DNA from: Carnobacterium gallinarum DSM 4847
GTDB lineage: Bacteria > Bacillota > Bacilli > Lactobacillales > Carnobacteriaceae
Assembly: GCF_000744375.1 (NCBI RefSeq)
Contig: NZ_JQLU01000005.1
Span: 1,488,001 to 1,552,000 of the forward strand
Length of the DNA stretch: 64,000 nt
Direction: 5' to 3'
The notes beneath the pieces were generated by a model. That model was not told where the DNA came from. It did not search any database and saw only the letters and a list, made by a program, of their open reading frames with translations. This document shows, one piece after another, positions 44,721 through 53,812 of this stretch. The stretch's first letter is position 1. The number at the start of each line of letters is the position of its first letter. Both the position numbers and the translations under genes were made by a program.

Positions 44721-46230
44721 AGTGTATGTTGGAGAATTACGTGCACAATTAGATGAAATTAAACAAGATAGTTGTGACACGATTCAATCAATGGAAGCGA
44801 TTCAAAAGGCTTTAATGGACATTATCATAGAACCATCATTAACAGGAATTACTTATGATTCAGCGAAAAATTATTTTGAAATGGTTTATATCCCTGTCAC
44901 AAAAGGGTTTATTTTAGTTAGTGAAACTATGATAAAAACCAATCAAACCTTGATTGACCGTTATTTAAATGAAGTGGATGTCAATGATCTACAAGAATAT
45001 GTTTTAGAAGCTCGAATTGATCAATACAATCGGTTAACCCAGATGTTGGATTCCTTGGAAGACCAAACTGGATTAATTGATAATATGATAGACAATCTAC
45101 AAGAAATGAAATTTCATACGACTAAAAAATTAGATCAATTACGAGAATTTGATTATTTTTCAATACAAATCTTTGATGAATTAGAAGCCCAATTAGCAGA
45201 GTTAGAAATTGGGGTGCAAATTATTGTAGAAGGAAAAACGTGGAATCAGTCAACTGGTACATTTTCGACACTTGGGTTAAACTTAGAGTGGGCAACTTCT
45301 ATTAATCAAAAATGGGCGATTTCTGAAGGGAAGAAAAAGGGACTTGATGAAGAAACCAATCAAAAACTATCGAATTATGATATAATTAAATGTTATGATC
45401 CAATGACTGGCAAAACAACATGGGCATTGGAAAAGGATGGATTAAGTGTGATTGATCCAGAATTAACAGCTTATTTAAGAAAAGTTGGAGAGTACTTAAA
45501 TCAAGAACAGTATTCGATTATCGCATTGAGTCCTAAAGAGTGGGAACAGCGTGTAAATAATGTGTGGAAAATCAATGGAACGGAGTATTTTTCAGGAAAG
45601 CAATATGGTTGGTGGATGTCGATTTTAGCACATGGTCAAGATGCAAGAGGTAAGCTGGATGAAAGTGGCGTGTGGGATTCGTTGTGGTCACTTGGGTTTA
45701 TGTATGGAGCTGTAAAGTCGATTAATCGGATGAATCAAAAGCTTAATGAACCAAAAGTAGTGAAAAAAGCTGCTAAGTATGGAAATTCGGATAGAATAAA
45801 TCAAAACTTAACTAGAGAAGATATAGTGACTCAACTAGATGGTGTAACTAAGAAATCTACTGAAATAGCACAAGAACTTAGAAATAAACAAATTAAGATT
45901 AATATTTTAGGAGATGAATTGTTTGAGAGTTATACTGGACAACCAGATGCTATGGCGATACAAGTAAAAGATCAGATTTATGTTAAAAAAAGCTCTTCAA
46001 CTATAATGAATGATATTGTTCATGAGGGAATACATGTTATAGATTATTTAGATGGTTATGGAGTAGAGGGCGTATCAAATTGGTCGTGGGAAAAGAGAGC
46101 TTATTTTTACGAAAGACAATTTCAAATACAAAATGGAGAAGTTCCAAATTTTGAAAATTTAAATGATTTGCAAGTACACATTTGGAGAAATTATGAAAAC
46201 AGTATTTATGATCCTTATTCAGGTTGGTAA
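44710..46230 (+). CDS. LXG toxin with HExxH metallopeptidase-like tip
   Basis: The 506-residue protein has an LXG export domain (residues 1-200, VYVGELRAQLDEIKQD onward) and a middle linker. The C-terminal tip holds HEGIH at residues 438-442, followed by WSWEKRAYFYE, whose Glu could be a third zinc ligand. This pattern is a zincin-type metallopeptidase. Nearly all studied LXG tips are nucleases, NADases or lipid-targeting, so a peptidase tip would be less usual. AAGGAG precedes the ATG. An immunity gene follows at 46247. Confidence 0.78.
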   Translation: MEIKVYVGELRAQLDEIKQDSCDTIQSMEAIQKALMDIIIEPSLTGITYDSAKNYFEMVYIPVTKGFILVSETMIKTNQTLIDRYLNEVDVNDLQEYVLEARIDQYNRLTQMLDSLEDQTGLIDNMIDNLQEMKFHTTKKLDQLREFDYFSIQIFDELEAQLAELEIGVQIIVEGKTWNQSTGTFSTLGLNLEWATSINQKWAISEGKKKGLDEETNQKLSNYDIIKCYDPMTGKTTWALEKDGLSVIDPELTAYLRKVGEYLNQEQYSIIALSPKEWEQRVNNVWKINGTEYFSGKQYGWWMSILAHGQDARGKLDESGVWDSLWSLGFMYGAVKSINRMNQKLNEPKVVKKAAKYGNSDRINQNLTREDIVTQLDGVTKKSTEIAQELRNKQIKINILGDELFESYTGQPDAMAIQVKDQIYVKKSSSTIMNDIVHEGIHVIDYLDGYGVEGVSNWSWEKRAYFYERQFQIQNGEVPNFENLNDLQVHIWRNYENSIYDPYSGW

Positions 46231-46246
46231 ATTTAAGGAGGAAGAT

Positions 46247-46627
46247 ATGGATAATTTAGTGAAAGATATGACTCAATTTTTAAGAAACAGAAAAAGTGAG
46301 ACTCTACTTTCTTATAAAAGTAATAGTCAAGATAAGCGTTCTTTAGTTGTAGCCATAATAGACATATTAAGTTGGTTGAAGCTAGGCTACAAAAGAGAAT
46401 TATGGATGAAAGAAGGAAAATCAGTTAAACAAAAGCCATTAAAAATAAACATGGACTATCCTTGGTGTCAAGAATTAAAGCAATTAGTAGAAGAGGATCA
46501 CCGATTTTCAGAATATTTTACAATGACTGAAAAAGAATTTGATTTTAATCAAAAAATATCAGATGGCAAGCGTTCGGAAATGCGTAAAACAGCATTTGAT
46601 TTATATAATCCGCAAATGCGAACTTGA
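46247..46627 (+). CDS. Putative immunity protein for the metallopeptidase-like LXG toxin
   Basis: The start is ATG 46247 behind AAGGAGG; an earlier in-frame ATG at 46163 lies inside the toxin gene. The 126-residue, basic and Lys-rich protein is not recognised as a known family. It begins 16 bp after the toxin stop in the same orientation, the normal place for the cognate immunity gene. Confidence 0.6.
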   Translation: MDNLVKDMTQFLRNRKSETLLSYKSNSQDKRSLVVAIIDILSWLKLGYKRELWMKEGKSVKQKPLKINMDYPWCQELKQLVEEDHRFSEYFTMTEKEFDFNQKISDGKRSEMRKTAFDLYNPQMRT

Positions 46628-46709
46628 TTTTAGTATTAATAGGAATAAGCCTCTTTTTTGTGAAGTTCTTTAGGAACAAATTAATAATTTACAAATGGTG
46701 GAGAATTGT

Positions 46710-47078
46710 ATGTATAAATTAGTAACAGATAATGAAGAAATGCAAAAACTAATTAATGGGTACTTTATTTTAATCAGAAATAATCTAGAGATGGCTATGG
46801 AGAAATTTGCAAATAGAGAATGTTTTGGAATAGAATCCATGTCTATTTTATTTAAAGAAGATTTAGATGAATATGAGGACCAGAAAGAACTTCAAGAAAT
46901 AAAAAAGAATCAAGTTGTACTTTTAGCAGAATCTCCAGCTGTTCAAGAAGATGAAAAAATTTATTTATCTTTTAAAGAATTATACTCCTGCTTAGAAAGA
47001 GTAGTATATGAGAAATATCTAGCTGATGAAAATAGTCGGAAATTATTTTTAGTGGTGAGAAGACAGCTATGTAATTAA
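46710..47078 (+). CDS. Orphan CdiI-like immunity protein
   Basis: The start is ATG 46710 (MYKLVTDNEE). The 122-residue acidic protein shares CFGIESMSILFKEDLDEYED and the VVLLAESPA block with both halves of the protein at 47876. It fits, tentatively, the immunity family that accompanies CdiA-type tRNase tips. There is no intact toxin before it, so it is an orphan that may guard against relatives. Confidence 0.6.
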   Translation: MYKLVTDNEEMQKLINGYFILIRNNLEMAMEKFANRECFGIESMSILFKEDLDEYEDQKELQEIKKNQVVLLAESPAVQEDEKIYLSFKELYSCLERVVYEKYLADENSRKLFLVVRRQLCN

Positions 47079-47196
47079 GTTTCATACTAGTAAGAATTAG
47101 AAAATGTTATAGAGTATTTTTAAGGAAACCAATCTGGAATTTTAGCAAGTAAATAGGATTTACTTGTGTAAATACCGAGTGATAGAAATAAGAGTT

Positions 47197-47338
47197 ATGA
47201 ATAAAAAGAAGTTAACAGCTTTTAGAATCTTCTAAAATAACTGTTGATTTCTTTTTTGAAAGTATTTAGTGCTATGAAAATAAAAAATGAATAAATTCTA
47301 GTATTTAAATAAAGCCAATACTTCCGTATATGGACGGG
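47197..47338. repeat. Diverged copy of the peptide-gene 3' region
   Basis: This stretch matches 42255-42392: the same hairpin (TTTTAGAATCTTCTAAAA type) and, on the minus strand at 47305-47334, a frame ending SIYGSIGFI before a stop, which parallels the STYTSIGFI end of the 42363 peptide. The copy is cut off at about 47335 by LXG-type sequence. Confidence 0.6.
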
Positions 47339-47340
47339 AC

Positions 47341-47863
47341 ATGATTGCAGGAAGAGGGGAACTTGATGAGTTCTCTAAATTAGCAATTGAATTAAGGGAA
47401 GGAAAAAATTATGATACTGGAGAACCTTTAACTGATCTTGAAAAGCTTCAGCATTGGTCAACACTAGCAAGTAGGATTGCGGTAGTGGGAATTGCGGGTT
47501 ATTATGGAACACGTCCATTATGAAGAATTGAGAAATCAAGGATTTACTATTGAGGACTGTATCATAAATAAAAAACCTCATCCAACAATTGATGGGATTT
47601 ATGAAATAGACTATCAGGTACCAAAAGAAGTAAAAGGACAGTTGATTCCAAATGAATATAAAAAGATTCCAGAGCCAAAAACTGTCTATGATCCTAAAAT
47701 ATTTTCTAATGAAGACATGTATAATTTAGGAGTAGAAGCTATGCAAAATGGAAAGGTTAATGGAAGAGTAATCAAAGGTATATCATCTAATGGTATAGAA
47801 TTTACAGGATACTTAGATGACGTAACGGGAGAATTGAAAAATTTTCATCCATCAATGAAGTAA
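47341..47863 (+). pseudogene. Broken toxin cassette with CdiA-type tRNase tip
   Basis: The first frame (47341-47523) is a pre-toxin piece (ELDEFSKLAIELREGKNYDTGEPLTDLEKLQ). The second (from 47504, MEHVHYEEL) continues in another frame as a 120-residue tip: GIYEIDYQVPKEV, TVYDPKIFSNEDMYN and a C-terminal GYLDDVTGELKNFHP. This resembles CdiA C-terminal tRNase domains. A frameshift near 47500 separates the parts, and the export domain is missing. Confidence 0.65.
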
Positions 47864-47875
47864 TAGGAGGAAAAA

Positions 47876-48565
47876 ATGTACAATTTAATTACAGATAAAC
47901 TAGAAAAAGAAAAAATAGTTAATCAGTTTTATTTTTTACTTGGAGGCTATATTGAAGATTTTATGATGAAGTTTCTGAATAAAGAATCTTTTAGACTAGA
48001 TCTAATGGCTGTTTTTTTTAAGAGTGATCTTGATGAAGAGGATGACGAAGAAGAATTGCAAGAAATTAAAGATAATCAAATTTTGCTTGTTTCAGAGTAT
48101 CCAGCTTCTCCAACTGATGCAAAAGCTTACTATTATTACGATGAATTCTATACTTATCTAAAGAGATACATCGAGGAAAATTATAATGAGGATACTAAAC
48201 TTCAAGGACTACTAAATGAAATAAAAAAAGAAAATTTAATTAATCAATACTTTTTTTTAATCGGTGGAAATATTGAGGTAATGCTAGAAAAATTTCTAAA
48301 AATGGAAGCATTTGGAGTTGATTCCATGGGGATACTTTTTAAGAATGATCTTGATGAAGAGGATGACGAAGAAGAATTGCAAGAAATTAAAAATGATCAA
48401 GTTTTGCTTGTTTCAGAGTATCCAGCTTCTCCAAATGATGAAAAAGCTTATTATTATTACGATGAATTCTATACTTATTTAAAGCGATACATCGAGGAAA
48501 ATTATAATGAGGATACTAAACTTCAAGGACTACTAAAAGAAATAAAAGCGGTTTTTAATCTATAG
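47876..48565 (+). CDS. Tandem-duplicated CdiI-like immunity protein
   Basis: The 229-residue protein consists of two copies of a ~107-residue immunity domain joined head to tail; each copy has DLDEEDDEEELQEIK and YYYYDEFYTYLKRYIEENYN. The DNA repeats with a 321 bp period at near identity (for example 48028 and 48349), so the duplication is recent. It follows the CdiA-type tip by 12 bp with GGAGG before the ATG. It is acidic, as expected for binding a basic RNase. Confidence 0.75.
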   Translation: MYNLITDKLEKEKIVNQFYFLLGGYIEDFMMKFLNKESFRLDLMAVFFKSDLDEEDDEEELQEIKDNQILLVSEYPASPTDAKAYYYYDEFYTYLKRYIEENYNEDTKLQGLLNEIKKENLINQYFFLIGGNIEVMLEKFLKMEAFGVDSMGILFKNDLDEEDDEEELQEIKNDQVLLVSEYPASPNDEKAYYYYDEFYTYLKRYIEENYNEDTKLQGLLKEIKAVFNL

Positions 48566-48597
48566 TACGAATAACAATAGATAAGAAGAAGCTTAAA

Positions 48598-49140
48598 ATG
48601 AGAATACTAGATATTTTTGAGGCTGTTAGTTATGGAACGTTTCAAGATTTTCAAAATTATTATAAAGGAGATATCAACGAGGTTGATGAAAACTTAGATT
48701 TAAACTTGTTGGTTATGGTAGTAGCCAATGATAAAAATCCAGAAGAAAAACTTAAAATTATAAAATTTTTACTAGAAGAAGGCATCGATATTAACTATGT
48801 CACAAAAAAAGAAAAACGAAATGCACTACATTGGCTCTATTTTTGTAACTTCCGCCCACCTGTTGCATACGCACTGGAAGTAACTAAACTTTTGATAAGT
48901 TATGGAATTGATCTAAATGCAACAGATAAGTATAATGCAATACCATTAAAATATGCACTGACAATAAATAAATTGCCAACTGCAGATAATAAAGAAATGT
49001 ATAAGTTATTGCTTACTGAGGGATCTGATTACAATTTAAAAGATATGTTTGGAAAATCTTGTTTGGATTATGCCAAAGAATATTCATGGAGAAACGACTT
49101 TTTAGAAATTATTGAGGAGGTTGAACATGACAATAGATAA
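48598..49140 (+). CDS. Ankyrin-repeat protein, putative orphan immunity
   Basis: The 180-residue protein has three or four ankyrin-type repeats (VTKLLISYGIDLNATDKYNA, IKFLLEEGIDINYVTKKEKR, GSDYNLKDMFGKSCLDYAKE). Ankyrin proteins are common immunity partners in polymorphic toxin arrays. It lies between other immunity genes and its 3' end overlaps the next gene by 14 bp. No toxin partner is visible. Confidence 0.7.
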   Translation: MRILDIFEAVSYGTFQDFQNYYKGDINEVDENLDLNLLVMVVANDKNPEEKLKIIKFLLEEGIDINYVTKKEKRNALHWLYFCNFRPPVAYALEVTKLLISYGIDLNATDKYNAIPLKYALTINKLPTADNKEMYKLLLTEGSDYNLKDMFGKSCLDYAKEYSWRNDFLEIIEEVEHDNR

Positions 49141-49420
49141 TTCTGATTATGGTGGGTTTGTTGTGTCAAAAAATGTTCTAGCAGGGAAACAAATACACTA
49201 CACATTTAGGGAAAAATCATCTATTGCCGCATTAAACGGATGGACTGTTTATTCTGTTGCAGATGATGATAAATATGTGAATGAAGCAGATAACTTTCAA
49301 GTTGTCAGCGCAAGTACATTATTTAAACTAGCGCCAGTTATGCTGGAATTATTTAATGCTCCATACGGAACGGATTTGTGCTGGTTATATGAGCAAAGGG
49401 GTCCATATAGGTTTTTATGA
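49127..49420 (+). CDS. DUF2185/Imm33-like immunity protein
   Basis: The start is ATG 49127 behind GAGGAGGTTGAAC; it overlaps the ankyrin gene end. The 97-residue protein has GGFVVSKNVLAGKQIHYTFRE and a WTVYSVADDDKYVNEADNFQV block, which is the DUF2185/Imm33 pattern. It is another orphan immunity gene with no toxin nearby. Confidence 0.7.
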   Translation: MTIDNSDYGGFVVSKNVLAGKQIHYTFREKSSIAALNGWTVYSVADDDKYVNEADNFQVVSASTLFKLAPVMLELFNAPYGTDLCWLYEQRGPYRFL

Positions 49421-49665
49421 TTTGAAAAGTGGACGTGAAAAGAGTATTGAAGAGATTTGATTGAAATTCTTTTAAAGGCATTGGAAAAATCTAAAGGTAC
49501 AAATACAAACTTAGTTATTAAATCATTAAGTTCTGAATCACTGATTTATACATGAGAACTTTAGTGAATGTATAAGATTCAATTTTTAGATACGAAGGCA
49601 TTCAAATAAAGTTAAATTGATTGAAACTGTACCTAATGAAATAGTAAAGAATGCATTATGCTTAA

Positions 49666-49830
49666 AAGCGCTTGCGACCATATGGAAATGCTGTTCTTAA
49701 GTTATGTTTATTGGCTAGGAAGACAAAGAAAATCAAAAAGCAATTTGAAAAAGCAAGTGAATCGTATATAATGAATAAGGATAGTTATAAAGTGCTGGTT
49801 AAGTTAGCTCTATATAATTTAACAAAATGA
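49666..49830 (+). pseudogene. Decayed coding remnant
   Basis: A 55-codon open stretch without a start reads RPYGNAVLKLCLLARKTKKI and continues to VLVKLALYNLTK before the stop at 49828. The codon pattern is coding-like, but frames before it are broken. It is probably the end of a lost immunity or toxin gene. The rest of 49421-49848 holds no clear feature. Confidence 0.35.
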
Positions 49831-49848
49831 GATTGGAGGGATGGATAA

Positions 49849-50199
49849 ATGGATAAATTACCAAACTGCCCAGAATGTGGTTCTGAGTATACTTATGAAG
49901 ATGGAAGTCTTTTAGTGTGTCCAGAATGTGCGCACGAATGGTCACCAGAAGCTGCTGCGGAAGCGGAGGCTGCTAAGGTTGTAAAAGATTCTAATGGCAA
50001 TGTTTTAAATGACGGTGATTCAGTTAGTGTCATCAAAGACTTAAAAGTTAAAGGATATCTGAATGCAATTAAATTAGGTACAAAAGTGAAGAGTATTCGT
50101 TTGATTGATGGAGATTTAAATGCTGGACATGATATTGATTGTAAAATTGATGGATTTGGTGCAATTAAATTAAAATCAGAATTTGTTAAAAAGATTTAA
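49849..50199 (+). CDS. PhnA/YjdM-family zinc-ribbon protein
   Basis: The 116-residue protein has an N-terminal zinc ribbon ([21 protein letters not shown]) and a C-terminal beta domain with [27 protein letters not shown], the PhnA/YjdM signature. Despite the name, its biochemical role is unclear and it is not tied to phosphonate genes here. GGAGGGATGG precedes the ATG, and a strong terminator follows. Confidence 0.92.
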   Translation: MDKLPNCPECGSEYTYEDGSLLVCPECAHEWSPEAAAEAEAAKVVKDSNGNVLNDGDSVSVIKDLKVKGYLNAIKLGTKVKSIRLIDGDLNAGHDIDCKIDGFGAIKLKSEFVKKI

Positions 50200-50208
50200 C
50201 TAGATAGC

Positions 50209-50260
50209 AAAAATAGCCCTAACTAAAATCAATTAGATTTTTAGTTAGGGCTATTTTTTG
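50209..50260. terminator. Bidirectional terminator
   Basis: AAAAATAGCCCTAACTAAAA pairs with TTTTAGTTAGGGCTATTTTT. It serves the PhnA gene and the convergent DUF6232-like gene. Confidence 0.9.
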
Positions 50261-50265
50261 TCTAA

Positions 50266-51120
50266 TTATCCAATTTTAAGAATATTTAAAATAACTTGAG
50301 CGAGTACACCACTTACAATATTTTGAAAAAGTTCAGAACAAAATTCATTTCTATACTTTTTTATAATAGTTTCAAATAAAGTTATATTTTCTTCTCTAGC
50401 AGCAATCAAGGCTTCTTCACTAGCTTTTTTTACTGGAGAATCAATTTTTAAGGCTGAAATAACTTGAGATAACTCTGCCTCAATAGCTTTCCAATCATAG
50501 TTTGTAGTAGTAGTTTGAATAGCGGCATTATTATTACCTAGTTGCACATTGCTATTTGTTAAGTTTCCTAACGTAGTTGAATGATCATCATTAAAACTAT
50601 CTGTATTATGAGAGTTAATAGAGTGGTCTTCTTGAATCTCGTAGTTCAAGTCCCCTTTAACGGTATGATGGTCTCCATGAATAATTTTTTGTTCAGCGAT
50701 ATTTATTTTATAATCGCCTTTTTGCTTATTAAAGGAAGCTTCAACTATTGCTCTAACTTCATTTAAAAATTGCTGATTATTAAATGAAATTAAGTAATGT
50801 TTACCAGAATTTAAGCTGAAAGATAGATAAACTTTTGTATCATTATGTTTTTGATAAAGTGAGTAAATATATAATCCGGATAGAGCACATCCGATTAAGC
50901 CTATAATAAATTGTACTCTAAGTAACATCAATGAAATCAAGAATACGATGATAGCTATATAAGGTATTTGAAACTTTCTTTTCCCAGCATAAATTTGTGA
51001 AATATTACTTAACTGAATAGTAATGTTAGTAAATTTCAATACATTTCCTGTTATCACAAAAGAATCTGTAATAATTTCACTATCCTTTGTTTCTAAAAAT
51101 TTTGTTAATTGATTGTACAT
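50266..51120 (-). CDS. DUF6232-like two-helix membrane protein with polar repeat tail
   Basis: The 284-residue protein has an N-terminal beta-rich part with two transmembrane helices (about residues 53-70 and 72-88), like DUF6232. A middle stretch has regularly spaced His/Asp/Asn motifs (GDHHTVKGDL, EDHSINSHN, GNLTNSNVQLGNNN), and a helical C-terminus follows. The middle looks like a beta-helix spacer. Proteins of this layout occur near immune-type genes, but the function is unknown. It lies directly after the toxin/immunity island. Confidence 0.6.
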   Translation of the reverse strand: MYNQLTKFLETKDSEIITDSFVITGNVLKFTNITIQLSNISQIYAGKRKFQIPYIAIIVFLISLMLLRVQFIIGLIGCALSGLYIYSLYQKHNDTKVYLSFSLNSGKHYLISFNNQQFLNEVRAIVEASFNKQKGDYKINIAEQKIIHGDHHTVKGDLNYEIQEDHSINSHNTDSFNDDHSTTLGNLTNSNVQLGNNNAAIQTTTTNYDWKAIEAELSQVISALKIDSPVKKASEEALIAAREENITLFETIIKKYRNEFCSELFQNIVSGVLAQVILNILKIG

Positions 51121-51341
51121 AACTTTAACGAACTCCTTTAAATTTATTTAACAATAATAATGATAACATATTTATCATTATTATTAAACGTATAAATAAA
51201 GTGTGTATTTTATATAATGCTATAAATTATTTTTAAGCTTCCTTTAAGCTTCACCGAGTATAACTTAGTACAGAGCAAATGTACGAATTGCCAATTTAAA
51301 GTTAGCGGATTTTTGTTAACTATATTTAGGGGGAAACAGAA

Positions 51342-52907
51342 ATGAATTTTATCAAACGGGCATTATTAAGTACGAAGGCGAAGAAGGGACGTTCCTTTAT
51401 GTTATTGTTAGTTTTTTCAGCAATTTTGATCTTCGTTTTAGCTGGAATTACGATTCAAAGCGCCTCTAAGGTAGCTACTACCGAAGCCCGAAAATCAATG
51501 GGAAGCTCAGTTACACTAGGTGTCAATCGAGAAAATACATTGAAAAAAACTGAAACTACCACGGATAGTTCGACTTCAACGACTGAAGAAAAACGTCCAA
51601 CACCAGGTTCCTATCAATCGACACCTGTTGACTTGGATACAGCTACAAAAATAGCCGCTCTAGAAAATGTTAAAAGCTATAATTTTATTTCAACAACTTC
51701 AGCAGGGGCGGATTCATTTGATCCGATTTCTAGTAGCGATTCAACTGATTCAAGTACAGCGGAGAGTTCAACTACTGAAACCCAGCAAAAAGGTGGGCCT
51801 GATGGGAATGGGATGTCTGACGAAGCTGGTGGTGCCAAGTTCGGTCCAGGTGCTGCCCAAGGAGATTTGAATGTTCAAGGTGTCTTATCTACTGCTGATT
51901 TGGCTGCCTTTACTGATGGAACAAGCAAACTAACTTCTGGCGAGGCCTTAACGAAAGAAGATGTGGATAAGAATGTTGTCTTAGTTGAACAAAGTCTTGC
52001 CGAAGCGAATGAGTTAAAAGTTGGTGATACGATTACAATTTCTAATCCAACTGATGAAACGGCAACTTATGAATTGACGATTAAAGGGATTTACGAAACA
52101 ACAACTAGCGACAATGCAATGGCAGCGAATTTTAACTTCTTAAATCCATCTAATCAAATCTATGTACCCTATACTTTTGCGAATACATTAAAAGGAGATA
52201 CCTATGCAAATGGTGTTGACTCAGTTATTTATAATTTAGATGATCCAGAGAATGTTGCAAGCTTTGTTACATCTGCTGAATCGACAGGCTTAGATACAAC
52301 TACATTCAGCTTGCAAACTGATACAGCTGTATATGAACAAATGATTCAACCGATTGAGAATGTTTCTAGTTTTGCGAATAAGATTGTTATTTTAGTAACA
52401 GTGGCTGGTGTGATTATTTTGGCATTAATTATTATGATGACGATTCGTGAGCGTAAGTATGAAATGGGAGTTTTACTTTCTTTAGGTGAAAAACGTTGGA
52501 AGTTAATTGCGCAATTTTTTACAGAAATTTTTGTGATCTTCTTAGTGGCTATGTGTGTAGCTGGTGTGAGTGGAAAGTTTGTGGGAAATGTAGTTGGTCA
52601 ACAATTATTGGATCAACAAACAACAGAAACTACGACGAGTTCAACCGATACGAATTCACAAAATGGTGGACAACCAGGTCAAGGTGGACCTGGAGGCAAT
52701 CAACGTGGCGGTGGAATGGGTGGCTTTGGCAATTTAGGGGCAACCAATGCAGCTACTGCTAAAAAAATTGATGAATTAAATATTACCGTTTCAACAGCAG
52801 ACTTAGTCAAATTAGGCGGAATTGGTCTAGGAATTTGTTTCTTATCGATTTTGATTTCTTCTGTGGGAATTGTTCGATTGCAACCTAAAAAAATCTTAAC
52901 TATGTAA
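51342..52907 (+). CDS. FtsX-family ABC transporter permease
   Basis: The 521-residue protein has one N-terminal helix (residues 18-40), an extracellular domain, and three C-terminal helices (IVILVTVAGVIILALIIMM, FFTEIFVIFLVAMCVAG, GIGLGICFLSILISSVGIV). The extracellular part carries Ser/Thr-rich and Gly-rich inserts (SSSDSTDSSTAESSTTETQ; NQRGGGMGGFG). It is the permease half of a MacB-type exporter with the ATPase at 52929. AGGGGGAAA precedes the ATG. Confidence 0.85.
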   Translation: MNFIKRALLSTKAKKGRSFMLLLVFSAILIFVLAGITIQSASKVATTEARKSMGSSVTLGVNRENTLKKTETTTDSSTSTTEEKRPTPGSYQSTPVDLDTATKIAALENVKSYNFISTTSAGADSFDPISSSDSTDSSTAESSTTETQQKGGPDGNGMSDEAGGAKFGPGAAQGDLNVQGVLSTADLAAFTDGTSKLTSGEALTKEDVDKNVVLVEQSLAEANELKVGDTITISNPTDETATYELTIKGIYETTTSDNAMAANFNFLNPSNQIYVPYTFANTLKGDTYANGVDSVIYNLDDPENVASFVTSAESTGLDTTTFSLQTDTAVYEQMIQPIENVSSFANKIVILVTVAGVIILALIIMMTIRERKYEMGVLLSLGEKRWKLIAQFFTEIFVIFLVAMCVAGVSGKFVGNVVGQQLLDQQTTETTTSSTDTNSQNGGQPGQGGPGGNQRGGGMGGFGNLGATNAATAKKIDELNITVSTADLVKLGGIGLGICFLSILISSVGIVRLQPKKILTM

Positions 52908-52928
52908 ACTAGAAACGGGGGAATTAGA

Positions 52929-53591
52929 ATGATTACAGCAAAAAATGTCGGCTATTGGTATGATAAAGGCAGTACACCACTTTATCAAAATGTGAATTTA
53001 ACCTTTGAAAAAGGGGTCCTATATAGCATTTTAGGGAGTAGTGGTTCTGGGAAAACAACTTTTTTATCTTTAATAGCAGGTTTAGATAAACCAAAAGAAG
53101 GCGAAATTTTTTATGAAGGGACATCGATTAACAAAATGGGCTTAACGAACTTTCGCAATCAAAAGGTATCAATTGTCTTTCAAGCCTATAATTTATTGCC
53201 TTATATGACTGCGCTACAAAATATTGTTACAGCAATGGAAATTACGCATTCAAAAGAAAGCAATAAAAAAGAATACGCCTTAAAAATGTTGTCAAAAGTG
53301 GGAATTGACGCGGAATTAGCTAATAAAAATGTGATGAAATTATCTGGTGGGCAACAACAAAGAATTGCAATTGTGCGCGCTATGTGTACAGATACGCAAT
53401 TGATTGTGGCTGATGAACCCACTGGAAATTTAGACGAAGAAACATCACGGGATATTATTCAATTATTCCAAGAATTGGCTCATAAAGAGAATAAATGCAT
53501 TATCTTAGTAACCCATGAAAAAGAAGTTGCCAATGAAAGTGATGTCTGCATTCAATTGAAAAACAAAGAATTTAGAATAATGACGGTATAG
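52929..53591 (+). CDS. ABC transporter ATPase
   Basis: The 220-residue ATPase has Walker A GSSGSGKTT near residue 36, signature LSGGQQQRIAIVRAM and Walker B LIVADEPTGNLDEE. This is the LolD/MacB type. It pairs with the FtsX-family permease 21 bp upstream. Such pairs often export peptides or confer resistance to cell-wall-active agents. No sensor kinase or response regulator adjoins. Confidence 0.92.
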   Translation: MITAKNVGYWYDKGSTPLYQNVNLTFEKGVLYSILGSSGSGKTTFLSLIAGLDKPKEGEIFYEGTSINKMGLTNFRNQKVSIVFQAYNLLPYMTALQNIVTAMEITHSKESNKKEYALKMLSKVGIDAELANKNVMKLSGGQQQRIAIVRAMCTDTQLIVADEPTGNLDEETSRDIIQLFQELAHKENKCIILVTHEKEVANESDVCIQLKNKEFRIMTV

Positions 53592-53599
53592 CTTAATTG

Positions 53600-53648
53600 A
53601 AAAGTTAGTATTGAAGTGGTTTTGACCATTTTGATACTAACTTTTTAC
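53600..53648 (+). terminator. Terminator of the ABC operon
   Basis: AAAAGTTAGTAT at 53600-53611 pairs with ATACTAACTTTT near 53634-53645. Confidence 0.85.
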
Positions 53649-53812
53649 TCTATTAAGAAACAAACGAGCATGAAGTGAAAATTTTTATGATAGCGGTGTT
53701 ATTAATTCAATCTTTAGAAAACTTAACGTATAATAGAATAATAGTACAAATTATAATATGGGTTAGCATTATTTCACAAGGAAGAAATGAGTTACTGAAT
53801 GGGGGGAATAGG

